64,000 nt of DNA from Heyndrickxia shackletonii (GTDB lineage: Bacteria; Bacillota; Bacilli; Bacillales; Bacillaceae_C), in contig NZ_LJJC01000004.1 of the NCBI RefSeq assembly GCF_001420715.1, forward strand, positions 2,217,908 through 2,281,907, written 5' to 3'. This document shows positions 32,939 to 44,029 of the stretch, piece by piece (positions within the stretch are counted from its first letter, which is position 1; each line of letters begins with the position of its first letter). Both the position numbers and the translations under genes were made by a program. Under the pieces are notes generated by a model. It had not been told where the DNA came from and did not search any database. It saw nothing but the letters and a program-made list of their open reading frames with translations.

Positions 32939-33030
32939 GTATTTTTATATGTACGCATGAGGTATAGCCTAAACATGTCCTCCATGTTTTGCGATTGGTT
33001 CAATTTGAACTTTTTTGGAGGTATTTTGAT

Positions 33031-34587
33031 ATGAGTATTGTAACAGTTGAAAAATTAACTCATTATTATGGTGATAAATTGGTTTTTAAAGATATCGATT
33101 TCCGTCTGTTAAAATCGGAACGAGTTGGTTTAGTAGGTCCAAATGGAGCGGGAAAATCAACTCTTTTGAACATTTTAACAGGTGCGATTCTTCCGGATCA
33201 CGGGATGATTGAATGGCTTCCTAATATTAGTGTAGGGTTTTTAGAACAACATTCGGATTTAACGGAAGGTATAAGTATTCGGGATTATTTGCGAAATGCG
33301 TTTAAGCATTTATATTTGCTTGAAGCGGAGATGCTTGATGTTTCAAGAAAAATGGAAACTTGCAGCGAAGAGGAATTAACGAAGCTTTTAAATCGATTTG
33401 CACAAATTCAGGAGCTATTGGATCATCATGAATTCTATTTTCTTGATGCAAAAATCGATGATATTGCATATGGACTTGGAATCCAAGCACTTGGTATGGA
33501 TACGGATGTTTCTACCTTAAGCGGAGGCCAAAGAACGAAGCTTTTATTGGCTAATTTGCTTCTTAAGCAACCTGATATTTTATTGCTGGATGAGCCAACT
33601 AATTATCTCGATTTTGCTCATATAGAGTGGTTAAAAGAATATCTGAAAAATTATCCGAATAGTTTCATCCTTATTTCGCATGATGTTGATTTCATGAATG
33701 AGGTAGTAACGGTCATCTATCATTTAGAAAATTTCCAATTAACAAGATACCTGGGTAATTATAAAAAATTTCTAGAGACATATGAACTACGAAAACAACA
33801 ACAGTTATATGCTTATGACAGACAGCAGGAAGAAATTCTAAAGCTGGAAACGTATATTCAAAAAAATAAAGCACGTGCATCCACGACAAAACAAGCAAAA
33901 TCACGTGAGAAAAGGCTAATGAAACTGGAGCGTATAGAAAAACCTGATATCACGCCTAAACCAAGATTTCATTTTAAAGTAAGTGTTCGTCCAACAAGTA
34001 AAATTATTGAAACGAAGCAATTGGAAGTAGGCTATGGCACACCTCTCCTTCCTCCTATAAGTGTAACGCTGAAAAGGGGAGACAAGGTTGCGGTGATTGG
34101 GCATAATGGAATAGGGAAGTCAACAATGTTAAAGACTATCATGGGTGAATTAGACCCGTATAATGGTTCTGTTTTATTTGGCCAGCATGTAAAGCCCTCC
34201 TATTTTGCCCAAGAGGAAAATATCGGGTCTGAACTTACTCCTTTGGAATATATTTGGTCCATGCATGAAAAAATGACACAGAAAGAAATACGTCAGGCTT
34301 TAGCTCGTGCAGGCTTGAAAAAGGAACATATTTTTCAACCGTTAAAGTCTCTTAGCGGCGGGGAACAAACACGAGTCAGGTTATGTCAATTGATGCTTGA
34401 GGACAGTAATTGGCTCGTTTTAGACGAACCTACTAATCATTTGGATGTTGCTGCCAAGAAAGTACTAGCTTCTGCTCTTTCTCAGTATGAAGGGACAGTT
34501 CTTTTAGTGTCCCATGAACCGGAATTTTATCAGGAATGGGTAACTGATATTTGGAATCTGGAAGAATGGAAAAGAAGTATCGAATAA
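33031..34587 (+). CDS. ABC-F ribosome-associated ATPase (YfmM-like)
   Basis: 518 aa, two ABC ATPase domains in one chain and no membrane domain. Walker A motifs are GPNGAGKST (36-44) and GHNGIGKST (357-365); signatures are LSGGQ (163-167) and LSGGE (441-445); both LLDEPTN and VLDEPTNHLD Walker B motifs are intact. Between the domains is the basic, helical linker typical of ABC-F (KNKARASTTKQAKSREKR), which reaches toward the ribosomal P site. It most resembles B. subtilis YfmM. The attenuator leader points to antibiotic protection. ATG at 33031 follows TTGGAGG; the open frame starts earlier without a site. Confidence 0.9.
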   Translation: MSIVTVEKLTHYYGDKLVFKDIDFRLLKSERVGLVGPNGAGKSTLLNILTGAILPDHGMIEWLPNISVGFLEQHSDLTEGISIRDYLRNAFKHLYLLEAEMLDVSRKMETCSEEELTKLLNRFAQIQELLDHHEFYFLDAKIDDIAYGLGIQALGMDTDVSTLSGGQRTKLLLANLLLKQPDILLLDEPTNYLDFAHIEWLKEYLKNYPNSFILISHDVDFMNEVVTVIYHLENFQLTRYLGNYKKFLETYELRKQQQLYAYDRQQEEILKLETYIQKNKARASTTKQAKSREKRLMKLERIEKPDITPKPRFHFKVSVRPTSKIIETKQLEVGYGTPLLPPISVTLKRGDKVAVIGHNGIGKSTMLKTIMGELDPYNGSVLFGQHVKPSYFAQEENIGSELTPLEYIWSMHEKMTQKEIRQALARAGLKKEHIFQPLKSLSGGEQTRVRLCQLMLEDSNWLVLDEPTNHLDVAAKKVLASALSQYEGTVLLVSHEPEFYQEWVTDIWNLEEWKRSIE

Positions 34588-34605
34588 TTTGCTTGTTTGC
34601 GTTAC

Positions 34606-34638
34606 AGGACATCTTTTCTAAGGAGGGATGTCCTTTTT
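34606..34638 (+). terminator. Terminator of the ABC-F gene
   Basis: AGGACATC and GATGTCCT form the stem, then T. Confidence 0.85.
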
Positions 34639-34719
34639 CTTAATCTGAATGCGATGGTGGTCTAGATCTATTGTTATTAAAAATAACTCTTGAACAACAT
34701 AAAGGAAGAAGGGGAATTT

Positions 34720-35253
34720 GTGGAGCCGATTCAAGATCATCTAAAGGATCATTTAGATGTTGTATTCGTTGGATTTAATCCAAGTATTAGATCAAGTGAA
34801 ACCGGACATCATTTTGCTAATCCGAACAATCGCTTTTGGAAGATTTTATTTGAAGCAGGAATAACTCCAAGGAAGTATCTGCCTGAGGAAGATTCTGCAT
34901 TGTTGGAATTAGGTTATGGATTAACTAATATTGTTGCAAGACCAACGAAAAGTGCAGATGAAATTACGAAGGAAGAATACAAACAAGGAAAAGAATTACT
35001 GCAGCAAAAAATCCTGAAATTAAAACCGTTAATCGTCTGCTTCGTAGGTAAAGGAGTCTATCAAGAATATAGTGGAAAGCGTAATATTCCTTGGGGAACT
35101 CAAGAATCATCTGTTGTGCCGGGAACGATTGATTATGTTGCCCCATCCTCTAGCGGGCTGGTTCGAATGCGTCTAAATGAAATAATCGATATTTACAAAG
35201 GATTGGCTAATCTGATTCAATCAGTAAAAGAAAATAAGGCTAATGAACATTAA
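34720..35253 (+). CDS. mug: Mismatch-specific uracil/thymine DNA glycosylase (Mug)
   Basis: 177 aa, UDG-superfamily family 2. It removes uracil or ethenocytosine from mismatches. Motif 1 is VGFNPSIRS with the catalytic asparagine, and the C-terminal motif reads VAPSSSGLVRM. The ANPNNRFWKIL segment is typical. GTG at 34720 is preferred to TTG at 34690 because GAAGAAGGGG lies just before it. Confidence 0.9.
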   Translation: MEPIQDHLKDHLDVVFVGFNPSIRSSETGHHFANPNNRFWKILFEAGITPRKYLPEEDSALLELGYGLTNIVARPTKSADEITKEEYKQGKELLQQKILKLKPLIVCFVGKGVYQEYSGKRNIPWGTQESSVVPGTIDYVAPSSSGLVRMRLNEIIDIYKGLANLIQSVKENKANEH

Positions 35254-35701
35254 TCTTGCGGCTTGCGAAGGCTACTAAGTCAATTTACTACAATAGTGTA
35301 GCAAAATTGAAAATATTACTGGTACAAGTACTTTAGTTCAGAGGTAATGGAAGTCAGTGCTGTTTTCTTAGAAGAATACCAAAAAGAAAATGGTTAAAAG
35401 CTATGTGCCATTATAGGCCAAACAATTCAACAATTGAATGTTTATCTACTGAAAAAAGAACTGATAGGGCTAAAGAAAAAGCAAATGATGCACAAATGAA
35501 CGCAGTCGCAAAAAAAAGTTCTGATAGCAACAAGGACGTTACTGATTAAATTTTACATCTCAAAGAAACAGCCTAGGGTTACACTCAGGTTTTAATATTT
35601 TCTTATGCTCCTTTATTTAAAGGTTTTTATGATTTCCGTGTGGTTACAATTATTTAATTGGTGGAAACATAAAATACTTAAATTGTAAGGAGGACAAATG
35701 A
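35254..35701. other. Intergenic stretch with decayed coding sequence
   Basis: No intact gene. A frame from ATG at 35403 to TAA at 35549 would encode about 48 residues, Lys/Asp/Ser-rich (DRAKEKANDAQMNAVAKK), without a ribosome site. A nearby open stretch (MEVSAVFLEEYQKENG, about 35348-35398) suggests remnants of a larger gene. Confidence 0.3.
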
Positions 35702-36396
35702 ATGGCAGAGACACAACATAGTGAACGTCATTTCCATGCTAATGAAACAATAAGGGATATTGTCATTGGCATGTCTGATGGTTTAACGGTTCCTTTTGCT
35801 TTGGCAGCTGGACTTTCGGGAGCGGTACATTCAACTAGCCTGATTTTAACAGCTGGAGGAGCGGAAATCGCAGCTGGATCGATTGCTATGGGACTTGGGG
35901 GGTATCTTGCTGCAAAATCTGATGCAGATCACTATCGTGCAGAGTTAAAGCGAGAATATGATGAAGTGGAGCGTTTTCCGGAAAAAGAAGAAGAAGAGAT
36001 CCGGACTGTGTTTAGAGAATACGATTTAGAAGAAGATCATATTGAACCTATCGTTCAAAAGCTGAAACAGTCTCCAGATAAATGGGTAGATTTTATGATG
36101 CGTTTTGAATTGGGATTGGAAAAACCAAATCAATCTAGAGCGTGGGTCAGTGCTTTTACTATTGCCCTGTCTTATATCGTAGGAGGAATCATACCCTACT
36201 ACCTTATTTTTTTGTCAATGATCCAAAAGAGGGACTTTTGGCTTCTGTTTTCCTTACTTTAATCATACTCTTTATTTTTGGAGGAGTAAAAGGAAAGTTT
36301 ACAGGAACAACGATCGTTAAAAGTGGATTTGAGACTATGATTGTAGGTGGTTTAGCAGCATTAGCAGCATTTCTATTAGCAAGAAGTTTTTCCTGA
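35702..36396 (+). pseudogene. VIT1/CCC1-family Fe/Mn transporter with frameshift
   Basis: The first frame (35702-36262) gives IRDIVIGMSDGLTVPFALAAG, the conserved VIT1 opening, a charged central loop (EVERFPEKEEEEIRTVFREY) and the helices up to GGIIPYYLIF. It then leaves the family alignment. The missing end, NDPKEGLLASVFLT ... VKGKFTG ... GGLAALAAFLLA, continues in another frame up to 36396. The switch point is a run of seven T at 36207-36213; removing one T restores a single full-length protein of about 231 aa. Either the gene is inactivated, it varies by slippage, or the base is a sequencing error. Confidence 0.8.
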
Positions 36397-37226
36397 AATA
36401 CCAAGATTATATGATACTTAGACCCATTTTTCTAAATCTAAAAAACATAAATTATTAGTAAACGGAACAATGAAGTTGAAAAATCCCGGGGTGTGAATGT
36501 TTCTTATGAAAGTTAAGTGTTGTTTTGTTGAATATAGGTGAGTGAAGATTTTTAATTGTTGTTGACCTATTATGGTAGCGAATTAAGAAAGAATGACGCG
36601 GTCGAACTAACTAATTTTTTCAGGGACATTGTTTTGATGTGTTTATTATATTTAAATAATACAAATTCAAAAAAATGCCGAGTCAATGACTCGGCATGGA
36701 ACTAGATTTCAAGCCAGGGAGTGGCTTGTCAACCAAAATCTAATCGTGTGTTTAGTATAACTAATTATTTTAATATAGTGAATCGGTTAATGTTCTTAAA
36801 TAATTGGTGATGCATGGTAAGTGATAAGAGATTTGTAGGGAGACTTATTTAATAGTAATGAAACAAATATTGTAATCATAGTTGAATTTATCTAATTAAA
36901 TTAATTTTTGACTCAAAATGTGCATCAAAAGGGAAAGTAAAAAATCCACTAATATAAGTTTTTATTCAAAGACAAACTGTTCTCTATATTTTCGTTGGTG
37001 GGAGCTATAGTTGAAATTCACTATGCGTCAACATTTCCGAAATTTTGGTGGAAACCCTACCCCGATTAAATTCCAACTTTTTGGGTCACAACAAAAAGGA
37101 TTAACGCTTTTTTTGTTTCAATTACTAAACTAATTAGTAGGGTTGGATAAGAGGATTTTTACCCAAAAACAAGAATATATATTTATTGGTATTTGATCTG
37201 CGCCACTTGAAAATAGGAGGTATGAA
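36397..37226. other. Long AT-rich non-coding region
   Basis: No protein gene was found in 830 bp. A hairpin CAAGCCA/TGGCTTG lies at about 36713-36730, next to a strong minus-strand terminator at 36668-36697. Together they could be the 3' end of a minus-strand small RNA or of a lost gene. The rest (36780-37200) is AT-rich without recognisable structure. Confidence 0.4.
36668..36697 (-). terminator. Minus-strand intrinsic terminator
   Basis: ATGCCGAGTCA and TGACTCGGCAT are perfect 11-bp arms. On the minus strand they are followed by seven T, so it terminates leftward transcription, although no minus-strand gene lies upstream. Confidence 0.8.
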
Positions 37227-37700
37227 ATGGAGGAGTTAATAAAGGAGTACTCCTTAGGATTCACAATGCTTCGCGAAGCTATCGAAGGATTAACCGACGA
37301 GGAGATGCGTTACAAACCCGGACCGGACAAATGGAGTATTCATCAAATCATCATACATGTTACGGATTCCGAGATCTCGTCTACATCTCGGTTAAAAAAA
37401 GTCTTGGCGGAGCATGAGCCGATTCTGAATTCATTTGACCAAGACGCGTGGGCTAATAACTTGGGATATGATCTGTTGGACCGTGAGCAGTATATGCTTC
37501 TTTTCAAATTGCTGCGTTGCAGTATGCAGCCAATTCTGGAGCATCTAACTAGCGAACAAAGCAAGCGAGTGGGGGTATATGAAGATCAGGGGCGGTTCAC
37601 ATTTAAGCAATTGCTTGAATATCGAGTGCAACATGTCCGCGACCACATTGATCAAATTAAACGGGTAAAAAAAGCCTATCAAGTGAACCAGACCTATTAA
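37227..37700 (+). CDS. DinB-family protein
   Basis: 157 aa four-helix bundle. The metal-site histidines of the DinB/YfiT superfamily are visible in WSIHQIIIHVTDSE and in QHVRDHIDQI near the C-terminus, and KPGPDKWS is a common family segment. Members include bacillithiol S-transferases and many proteins without known function. ATG at 37227 is preceded by AGGAGG. It appears monocistronic. Confidence 0.82.
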   Translation: MEELIKEYSLGFTMLREAIEGLTDEEMRYKPGPDKWSIHQIIIHVTDSEISSTSRLKKVLAEHEPILNSFDQDAWANNLGYDLLDREQYMLLFKLLRCSMQPILEHLTSEQSKRVGVYEDQGRFTFKQLLEYRVQHVRDHIDQIKRVKKAYQVNQTY

Positions 37701-37993
37701 ACTAATTAAACTATAGGATGCAAGAGAAAAAGATTCAGCTGCCAATATGGTGGCTTTTTCTTCATCTTCTAACGGAGCTGAATAGTTTTTGAGAACATGA
37801 AATCACATGTTTTAATCATAATGTGGGTTAATAAGTATATGAGCTGTTTTCGAGGGGATAACAGGGGCATCAGCTTTACTGTACGATAATTTTTGTACTC
37901 TCCCTACTTTAATTATAGCATATAAAAAATGGTCAATATAGACTGTTTATTCCTATTTACTGCTGGTAAAATCAAAAGAACATTAAAGGTTAG

Positions 37994-40603
<2,610 letters not shown>

Positions 40604-40632
40604 TTACTCAGTATGTCAAAATTTATTAAAAG

Positions 40633-40661
40633 CACCGCTCCAGTGGATTACCAGAGCGGTG
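40633..40661 (+). terminator. Hairpin after rph
   Basis: CACCGCTC and GAGCGGTG form a GC-rich stem, with weak T content after it, so termination is plausible but not typical. Confidence 0.5.
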
Positions 40662-40729
40662 TGTATTAAGGAATTCAATAAATAAACAAAATTATATAGT
40701 AAAATAGGTTAAAAAAGGCTGTGTTACAT

Positions 40730-41221
40730 ATGAAGGTTTCTTTGATTGTCGCGATGGATAGGAACAGAGTAATTGGCAAAGATAATGACATTCCTTGGAG
40801 AATACCAAATGATTGGGAGTATGTTTAAAATATTACTAAGGGACATGCAATTATATTGGGCAGAAAGAACCTTGAGTCAATTGGAAGAGCTTTACCTAAT
40901 AGAAGAAATATAATTCTGACAAGGGATAAGGATTTCAATTTTGACGGTTGTGAAATTGTTCACTCAATCGAAGCTGTTTTTGAGTTATGTAAAAATGAAG
41001 AAGAGATTTTCATTTTCGGAGGGGAGCAGATTTATAATATCTTTCTTCCTTTTGTTGAGAAGATGTATATTACAAAAATTCATTATGAATTTAAAGGAGA
41101 TACATTTTTTCCTGATGTAAATTTCGATGAATGGAAAGAAGTTTCTGTTGAAAAAGGGGTTATGAATGACAAAAACCCTTATCACTACTATTTTCACGTT
41201 TATGAACGAAAACTTTCTTAA
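40730..41221 (+). pseudogene. dfr: DfrD-like dihydrofolate reductase with premature stop
   Basis: The frame from ATG at 40730 reads MKVSLIVAMDRNRVIGKDN, then PWRIPNDWEYV, and hits TAA at codon 33 (40826-40828). The same frame continues as NITKGHAIILGRKNLESIG ... IFIFGGEQIYN ... YYFHVYERK to 41221, a complete 163-codon DHFR. It closely resembles the trimethoprim-insensitive DfrD/DfrG/DfrK group of Firmicutes plasmids. The stop differs by one base from the AAA lysine expected in EYVKN. No insertion or frameshift is present, so decay looks recent. The folate-binding D/E in the PWRIP segment is still encoded. Confidence 0.88.
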
Positions 41222-41242
41222 GCTAAAAAGGTGTAGTATTTT

Positions 41243-41276
41243 AACAAAGAGTTGCAACAGCTCTTTGTTTTCTTAA
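41243..41276 (+). terminator. Terminator of the dfr pseudogene
   Basis: AACAAAGAG and CTCTTTGTT flank the loop, followed by TTCTT. Confidence 0.8.
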
Positions 41277-41357
41277 TAAATAATGAGGCAGGTAGCTTAA
41301 AAAGAAAATATTGTATTTTTAAAAAACAGATGGTAAAATTTATGTAAATTGAGTTAG

Positions 41358-41373
41358 TTAGTTGAATAACTAA
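41358..41373 (+). promoter_or_regulatory. Palindromic operator candidate of the TetR operon
   Basis: TTAGTT-GAAT-AACTAA is a perfect 6-bp dyad about 20 bp before the TTG start of the TetR gene, between promoter-like AT-rich sequence and the ribosome site. It is a likely autoregulatory site. Confidence 0.6.
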
Positions 41374-41389
41374 ATTAGGCGGTGATGTA

Positions 41390-41977
41390 TTGGCAAAACC
41401 AAATGTTATTAGTAAAGGAGATTTAATTAAAAGTGCAAAGGAGTGTTTAGTTAATAACGGGATAGAGAAGTTTACATTAAGGTCAGTTGCAGAACTGGCG
41501 GGAGTTACACAGGGAACTGTCTATTATCATTTTAAAACTAAGGAGCAGTTGTTATTAGACATCGTTCAAGATATTTGTGAAAGTTCGTGGTCAGCGATTT
41601 CTCAACAAAGTAATCAATATATTGTCAGTCAGGCAATAGAATCAGCTAAAAGTCGGTGTTCTTATGACTCTTTCTTTCATAAATTATTTTTCACATTGGT
41701 TGTCTCGAGTTTTAACAATGAAATAATAAGAGGTCAATTAGGAGAGATAACGCTATCTGAAAACAATGCATTGACTAAAAATTTATTAAATGTATGGTCA
41801 AAAACACCGATTGAGGGTGTCTCTATGGAAACGTGGGGAATTCTCATAAATGCAATTGTTGATGGATTAGCATTGCACGCGTTGATACAAAAAGATTTTC
41901 CGGTAGAAAAAACATATGATGAGCTTGAACACCTATTTAAAAGTCTTACTCAATTACTTGATGAAGGGGATAAGTAA
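41390..41977 (+). CDS. TetR/AcrR-family regulator
   Basis: 195 aa. The N-terminal helix-turn-helix is typical: LIKSAKECLVNNGIEKFTLRSVAELAGVTQGTVYYHF-like organisation over residues 10-50, with a divergent ligand domain after it. The start is TTG at 41390 after GGCGGTGATG. The last base of its stop codon is the first base of the next gene (TAATG), so it is coupled to the DUF5367-type membrane protein, which it probably represses. Confidence 0.88.
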   Translation: MAKPNVISKGDLIKSAKECLVNNGIEKFTLRSVAELAGVTQGTVYYHFKTKEQLLLDIVQDICESSWSAISQQSNQYIVSQAIESAKSRCSYDSFFHKLFFTLVVSSFNNEIIRGQLGEITLSENNALTKNLLNVWSKTPIEGVSMETWGILINAIVDGLALHALIQKDFPVEKTYDELEHLFKSLTQLLDEGDK

Positions 41978-42384
41978 TGAAAGGAAATTTAATCACTGTT
42001 ATATGGGGTGTGTTGGTTTGGGTCTTTGCTACAATGTTTTTTGTTTTTTTTGGAGAAAGTGTACTCTTTAGTCCTGGAACAGAAAACTTTGCAACAAGCA
42101 TTATTTTATTAGAAACTGTAACAGGACTTATATTGTGGGGAGTTACTTATATTTATTTGTTATTTGACAAATCAAAGAATGCACCATTAAAGTTTGGAAT
42201 AATTGGGACAATTATTGGTTTATCATTAGACACATTTTCTATATCGATCCACCATACGATTTTTCCAAAATTAGATGATTCACAGGTTATTGCATTTACA
42301 GCATGGATGACTTTTGCTTATGCGTTATATTTATTTATTCCTGCAATGATTAATCAACAAAGAAGTAAACATCTTGAGATATAA
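41977..42384 (+). CDS. DUF5367-like membrane protein
   Basis: 135 aa with four membrane helices (starting MKGNLITVIWGVLVWVFATM) and the short conserved SISIHHTIFPK segment. It resembles the DUF5367 family, of unknown function. It overlaps the TetR gene by one base and is its likely target. Confidence 0.75.
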   Translation: MKGNLITVIWGVLVWVFATMFFVFFGESVLFSPGTENFATSIILLETVTGLILWGVTYIYLLFDKSKNAPLKFGIIGTIIGLSLDTFSISIHHTIFPKLDDSQVIAFTAWMTFAYALYLFIPAMINQQRSKHLEI

Positions 42385-42528
42385 AATAATTTTAATGAAA
42401 ATATTAAAGTAAAAGTTACTTTAGCCGAACAGCTAGAATTGTTATAACAATGCCTATTAAGACTAAGCAGAATATTTGAGAATAGAATGGCGTAATAAGG
42501 CTCCTCTGTAAATAAAAAGAATAAAAAA

Positions 42529-42561
42529 ACATTTAGGGAACTATTCCTTAAATGTTTTTTT
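42529..42561 (+). terminator. Terminator of the TetR - DUF5367 operon
   Basis: ACATTTAGGGAA and TTCCTTAAATGT (one G-U/mismatch) with loop CTA, followed by seven T. Confidence 0.75.
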
Positions 42562-42711
42562 AATTCCTTTATTTAAGAGTGAATTTCCTGAACACACCCG
42601 ATTTAGTGAAGATATCTTACACGATGCCATTGGTGAACTTTTTTTGATCGGTTGTAAAAACAATATTAACTTCCAAGCCTGGAAATACGTCTTCCCGATA
42701 TTGTCCGTTCA

Positions 42712-42906
42712 TTAGACACCCATTTTTCTGCGCGTATTGCTTGGTTTTTTCGTTTGCTGGCTTTTCATTTTTTTTGTTGAATGGTCGGCATTCACATTTC
42801 TTTTACCTGCGGAAGCCTGGTTCTTTTTGTTTTCAAGCTGCTGTCTCATTGCCTCTTGCAAACTGATTTTCTTTTTTGGTGCTTCAGTTGGATTATTCTC
42901 AGTCAA
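42712..42906 (-). CDS. Small conserved basic protein
   Basis: 64 aa, hydrophilic, with KKISLQEAMRQQLENKK and the C-terminal TKKMKSQQTKKPSNTRRK tail that recurs in small uncharacterised proteins of Bacillales. Start TTG at 42906 with AAAGGAGG 8 bp upstream. It is lysine/glutamine-rich and likely disordered or nucleic-acid-associated (inference). Confidence 0.75.
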   Translation of the reverse strand: MTENNPTEAPKKKISLQEAMRQQLENKKNQASAGKRNVNADHSTKKMKSQQTKKPSNTRRKMGV

Positions 42907-43021
42907 AGGGAAATCCTCCTTTTTGGATATGATTGTTAGTCCAGTATAATCTATTTTCCGTTATTTGTGAAAGAATATCGAAAACAATTTGGCTAGCGGA
43001 CAGCATTAGTATCATTAGAAT

Positions 43022-43055
43022 ACCGACTGTAAAAAGGCACAGTCGGTGTTTTTTT
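43022..43055 (+). terminator. Orphan intrinsic terminator
   Basis: ACCGACTGT and ACAGTCGGT form a perfect 9-bp stem, then GTTTTTTT. It points rightward, although the neighbouring genes on both sides are on the minus strand. Confidence 0.7.
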
Positions 43056-43058
43056 ATG

Positions 43059-43709
43059 TTATAAAAGCCAGTCAAAAGGATTATCTGCTAACTCTTGAAT
43101 AGAATTCATAAACATACCCGCATGATAACCATCACAAACAGAATGATGGACTTGTAAAGATAGTGGCAAATAAATTGAATCACCTTTTTTAACAAATTTT
43201 CCTGCTGTAATAATTGGCAGAAGATAATTACTGTTATTATTGATATTTAAGTTAAACCCAGTAAATGAAGTCCATGGAATAATAGAAATAGAAAAAGTAT
43301 TTTCAGGTATAGGTGTTTTGGGAAACAAATTCCCTGTAGCACTATATTTCTCTATATCAGAAAGGTACAAATCATAAAACCCTTTGAAGTCATTTATTAC
43401 TTTAGTCCAAATACCAGAGAATGTTTCAGATTGACTGTCAAAAATCGTATACAGTGGGTCTAACTTATCCCAATACCCTAAAACTCCTTCACTATTGTAA
43501 CCAGTTCTAAAAGCTGTATTTGAGTTTACCACATTGGTCACTAAGAAGATAAATACAGGATAAAATTTATATCCTTTTTGTTTCATAGTTCGGTATAAAA
43601 CACTAATATCAATTTCTGCGGTTATGCTAAAAGTCGTCTGTTGGTTCAAAAAATGATTAAATATCTCTTTTCTCTTCCAATTGTCTAAATCAATTTTAAT
43701 AAAGTTCAA
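43059..43709 (-). CDS. cat: Chloramphenicol acetyltransferase, type A
   Basis: 216 aa trimeric CAT that acetylates chloramphenicol with acetyl-CoA. The catalytic HHSVCDGYH motif has its histidine at H189, and FSISIIPWTSFTGFNLN is a standard CAT segment. Start TTG at 43709 with a strong AGGGGG site (43723-43718). The leader holds a nine-codon ORF and a hairpin that covers this ribosome site, so expression should be induced by chloramphenicol-stalled ribosomes, as in cat-86 and pC194 cat. Confidence 0.94.
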   Translation of the reverse strand: MNFIKIDLDNWKRKEIFNHFLNQQTTFSITAEIDISVLYRTMKQKGYKFYPVFIFLVTNVVNSNTAFRTGYNSEGVLGYWDKLDPLYTIFDSQSETFSGIWTKVINDFKGFYDLYLSDIEKYSATGNLFPKTPIPENTFSISIIPWTSFTGFNLNINNNSNYLLPIITAGKFVKKGDSIYLPLSLQVHHSVCDGYHAGMFMNSIQELADNPFDWLL

Positions 43710-43717
43710 AAGATAAG

Positions 43718-43753
43718 CCCCCTAAATTTTTTTCTTATTGGAATTTAGGAGGC
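43718..43753 (-). promoter_or_regulatory. Hairpin sequestering the cat ribosome site
   Basis: On the minus strand GCCTCCTAAATT (43753-43742) pairs with the segment ending ATTTAGGGGGC (to 43717), masking AGGGGG. A ribosome stalled in the leader ORF would open it. This is classical translation attenuation. Confidence 0.85.
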
Positions 43754-43774
43754 TGACTTGTCAGCTTTCTTCAT
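43745..43774 (-). CDS. cat leader peptide MKKADKSAS
   Basis: ATG at 43774, nine codons, TAA at 43747-43745, preceded by AAAGGAATG. The MKKxDKS sequence resembles known cat leader peptides, in which stalling occurs near the sixth codon. Confidence 0.8.
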   Translation of the reverse strand: MKKADKSAS

Positions 43775-43989
43775 TAGGTTCATTCCTTTTTTCTGGGAGT
43801 CTATAATATTGTATCAAATTTATGTAGTGATTTTAAACAAACAAACCATTCCGTACAATTTTTGTTTTTTTAACTAAAGTGTGTATTAATCTAAGAAAAA
43901 TAGGATAACTTGCTGAAGTATTAAGGAAAGACAAAAGATTAGAGAGACAAGGAATAATTATAGGAACTATTAAGGATGAACTCTTTAAA

Positions 43990-44025
43990 TCAAAATCAAA
44001 AGAAGTCTACTGAATTTAGTAGACT
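43990..44025 (-). terminator. Terminator of the YvgK-like gene
   Basis: AGTCTACT and AGTAGACT form an 8-bp stem; on the minus strand TCTTTTGATTTTG follows. Confidence 0.65.
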
Positions 44026-44029
44026 CCAT

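Noticed and set aside
42737-42949. 70-residue plus frame
   Set aside because: Antisense to the small basic protein, which has a good ribosome site and a conserved tail.
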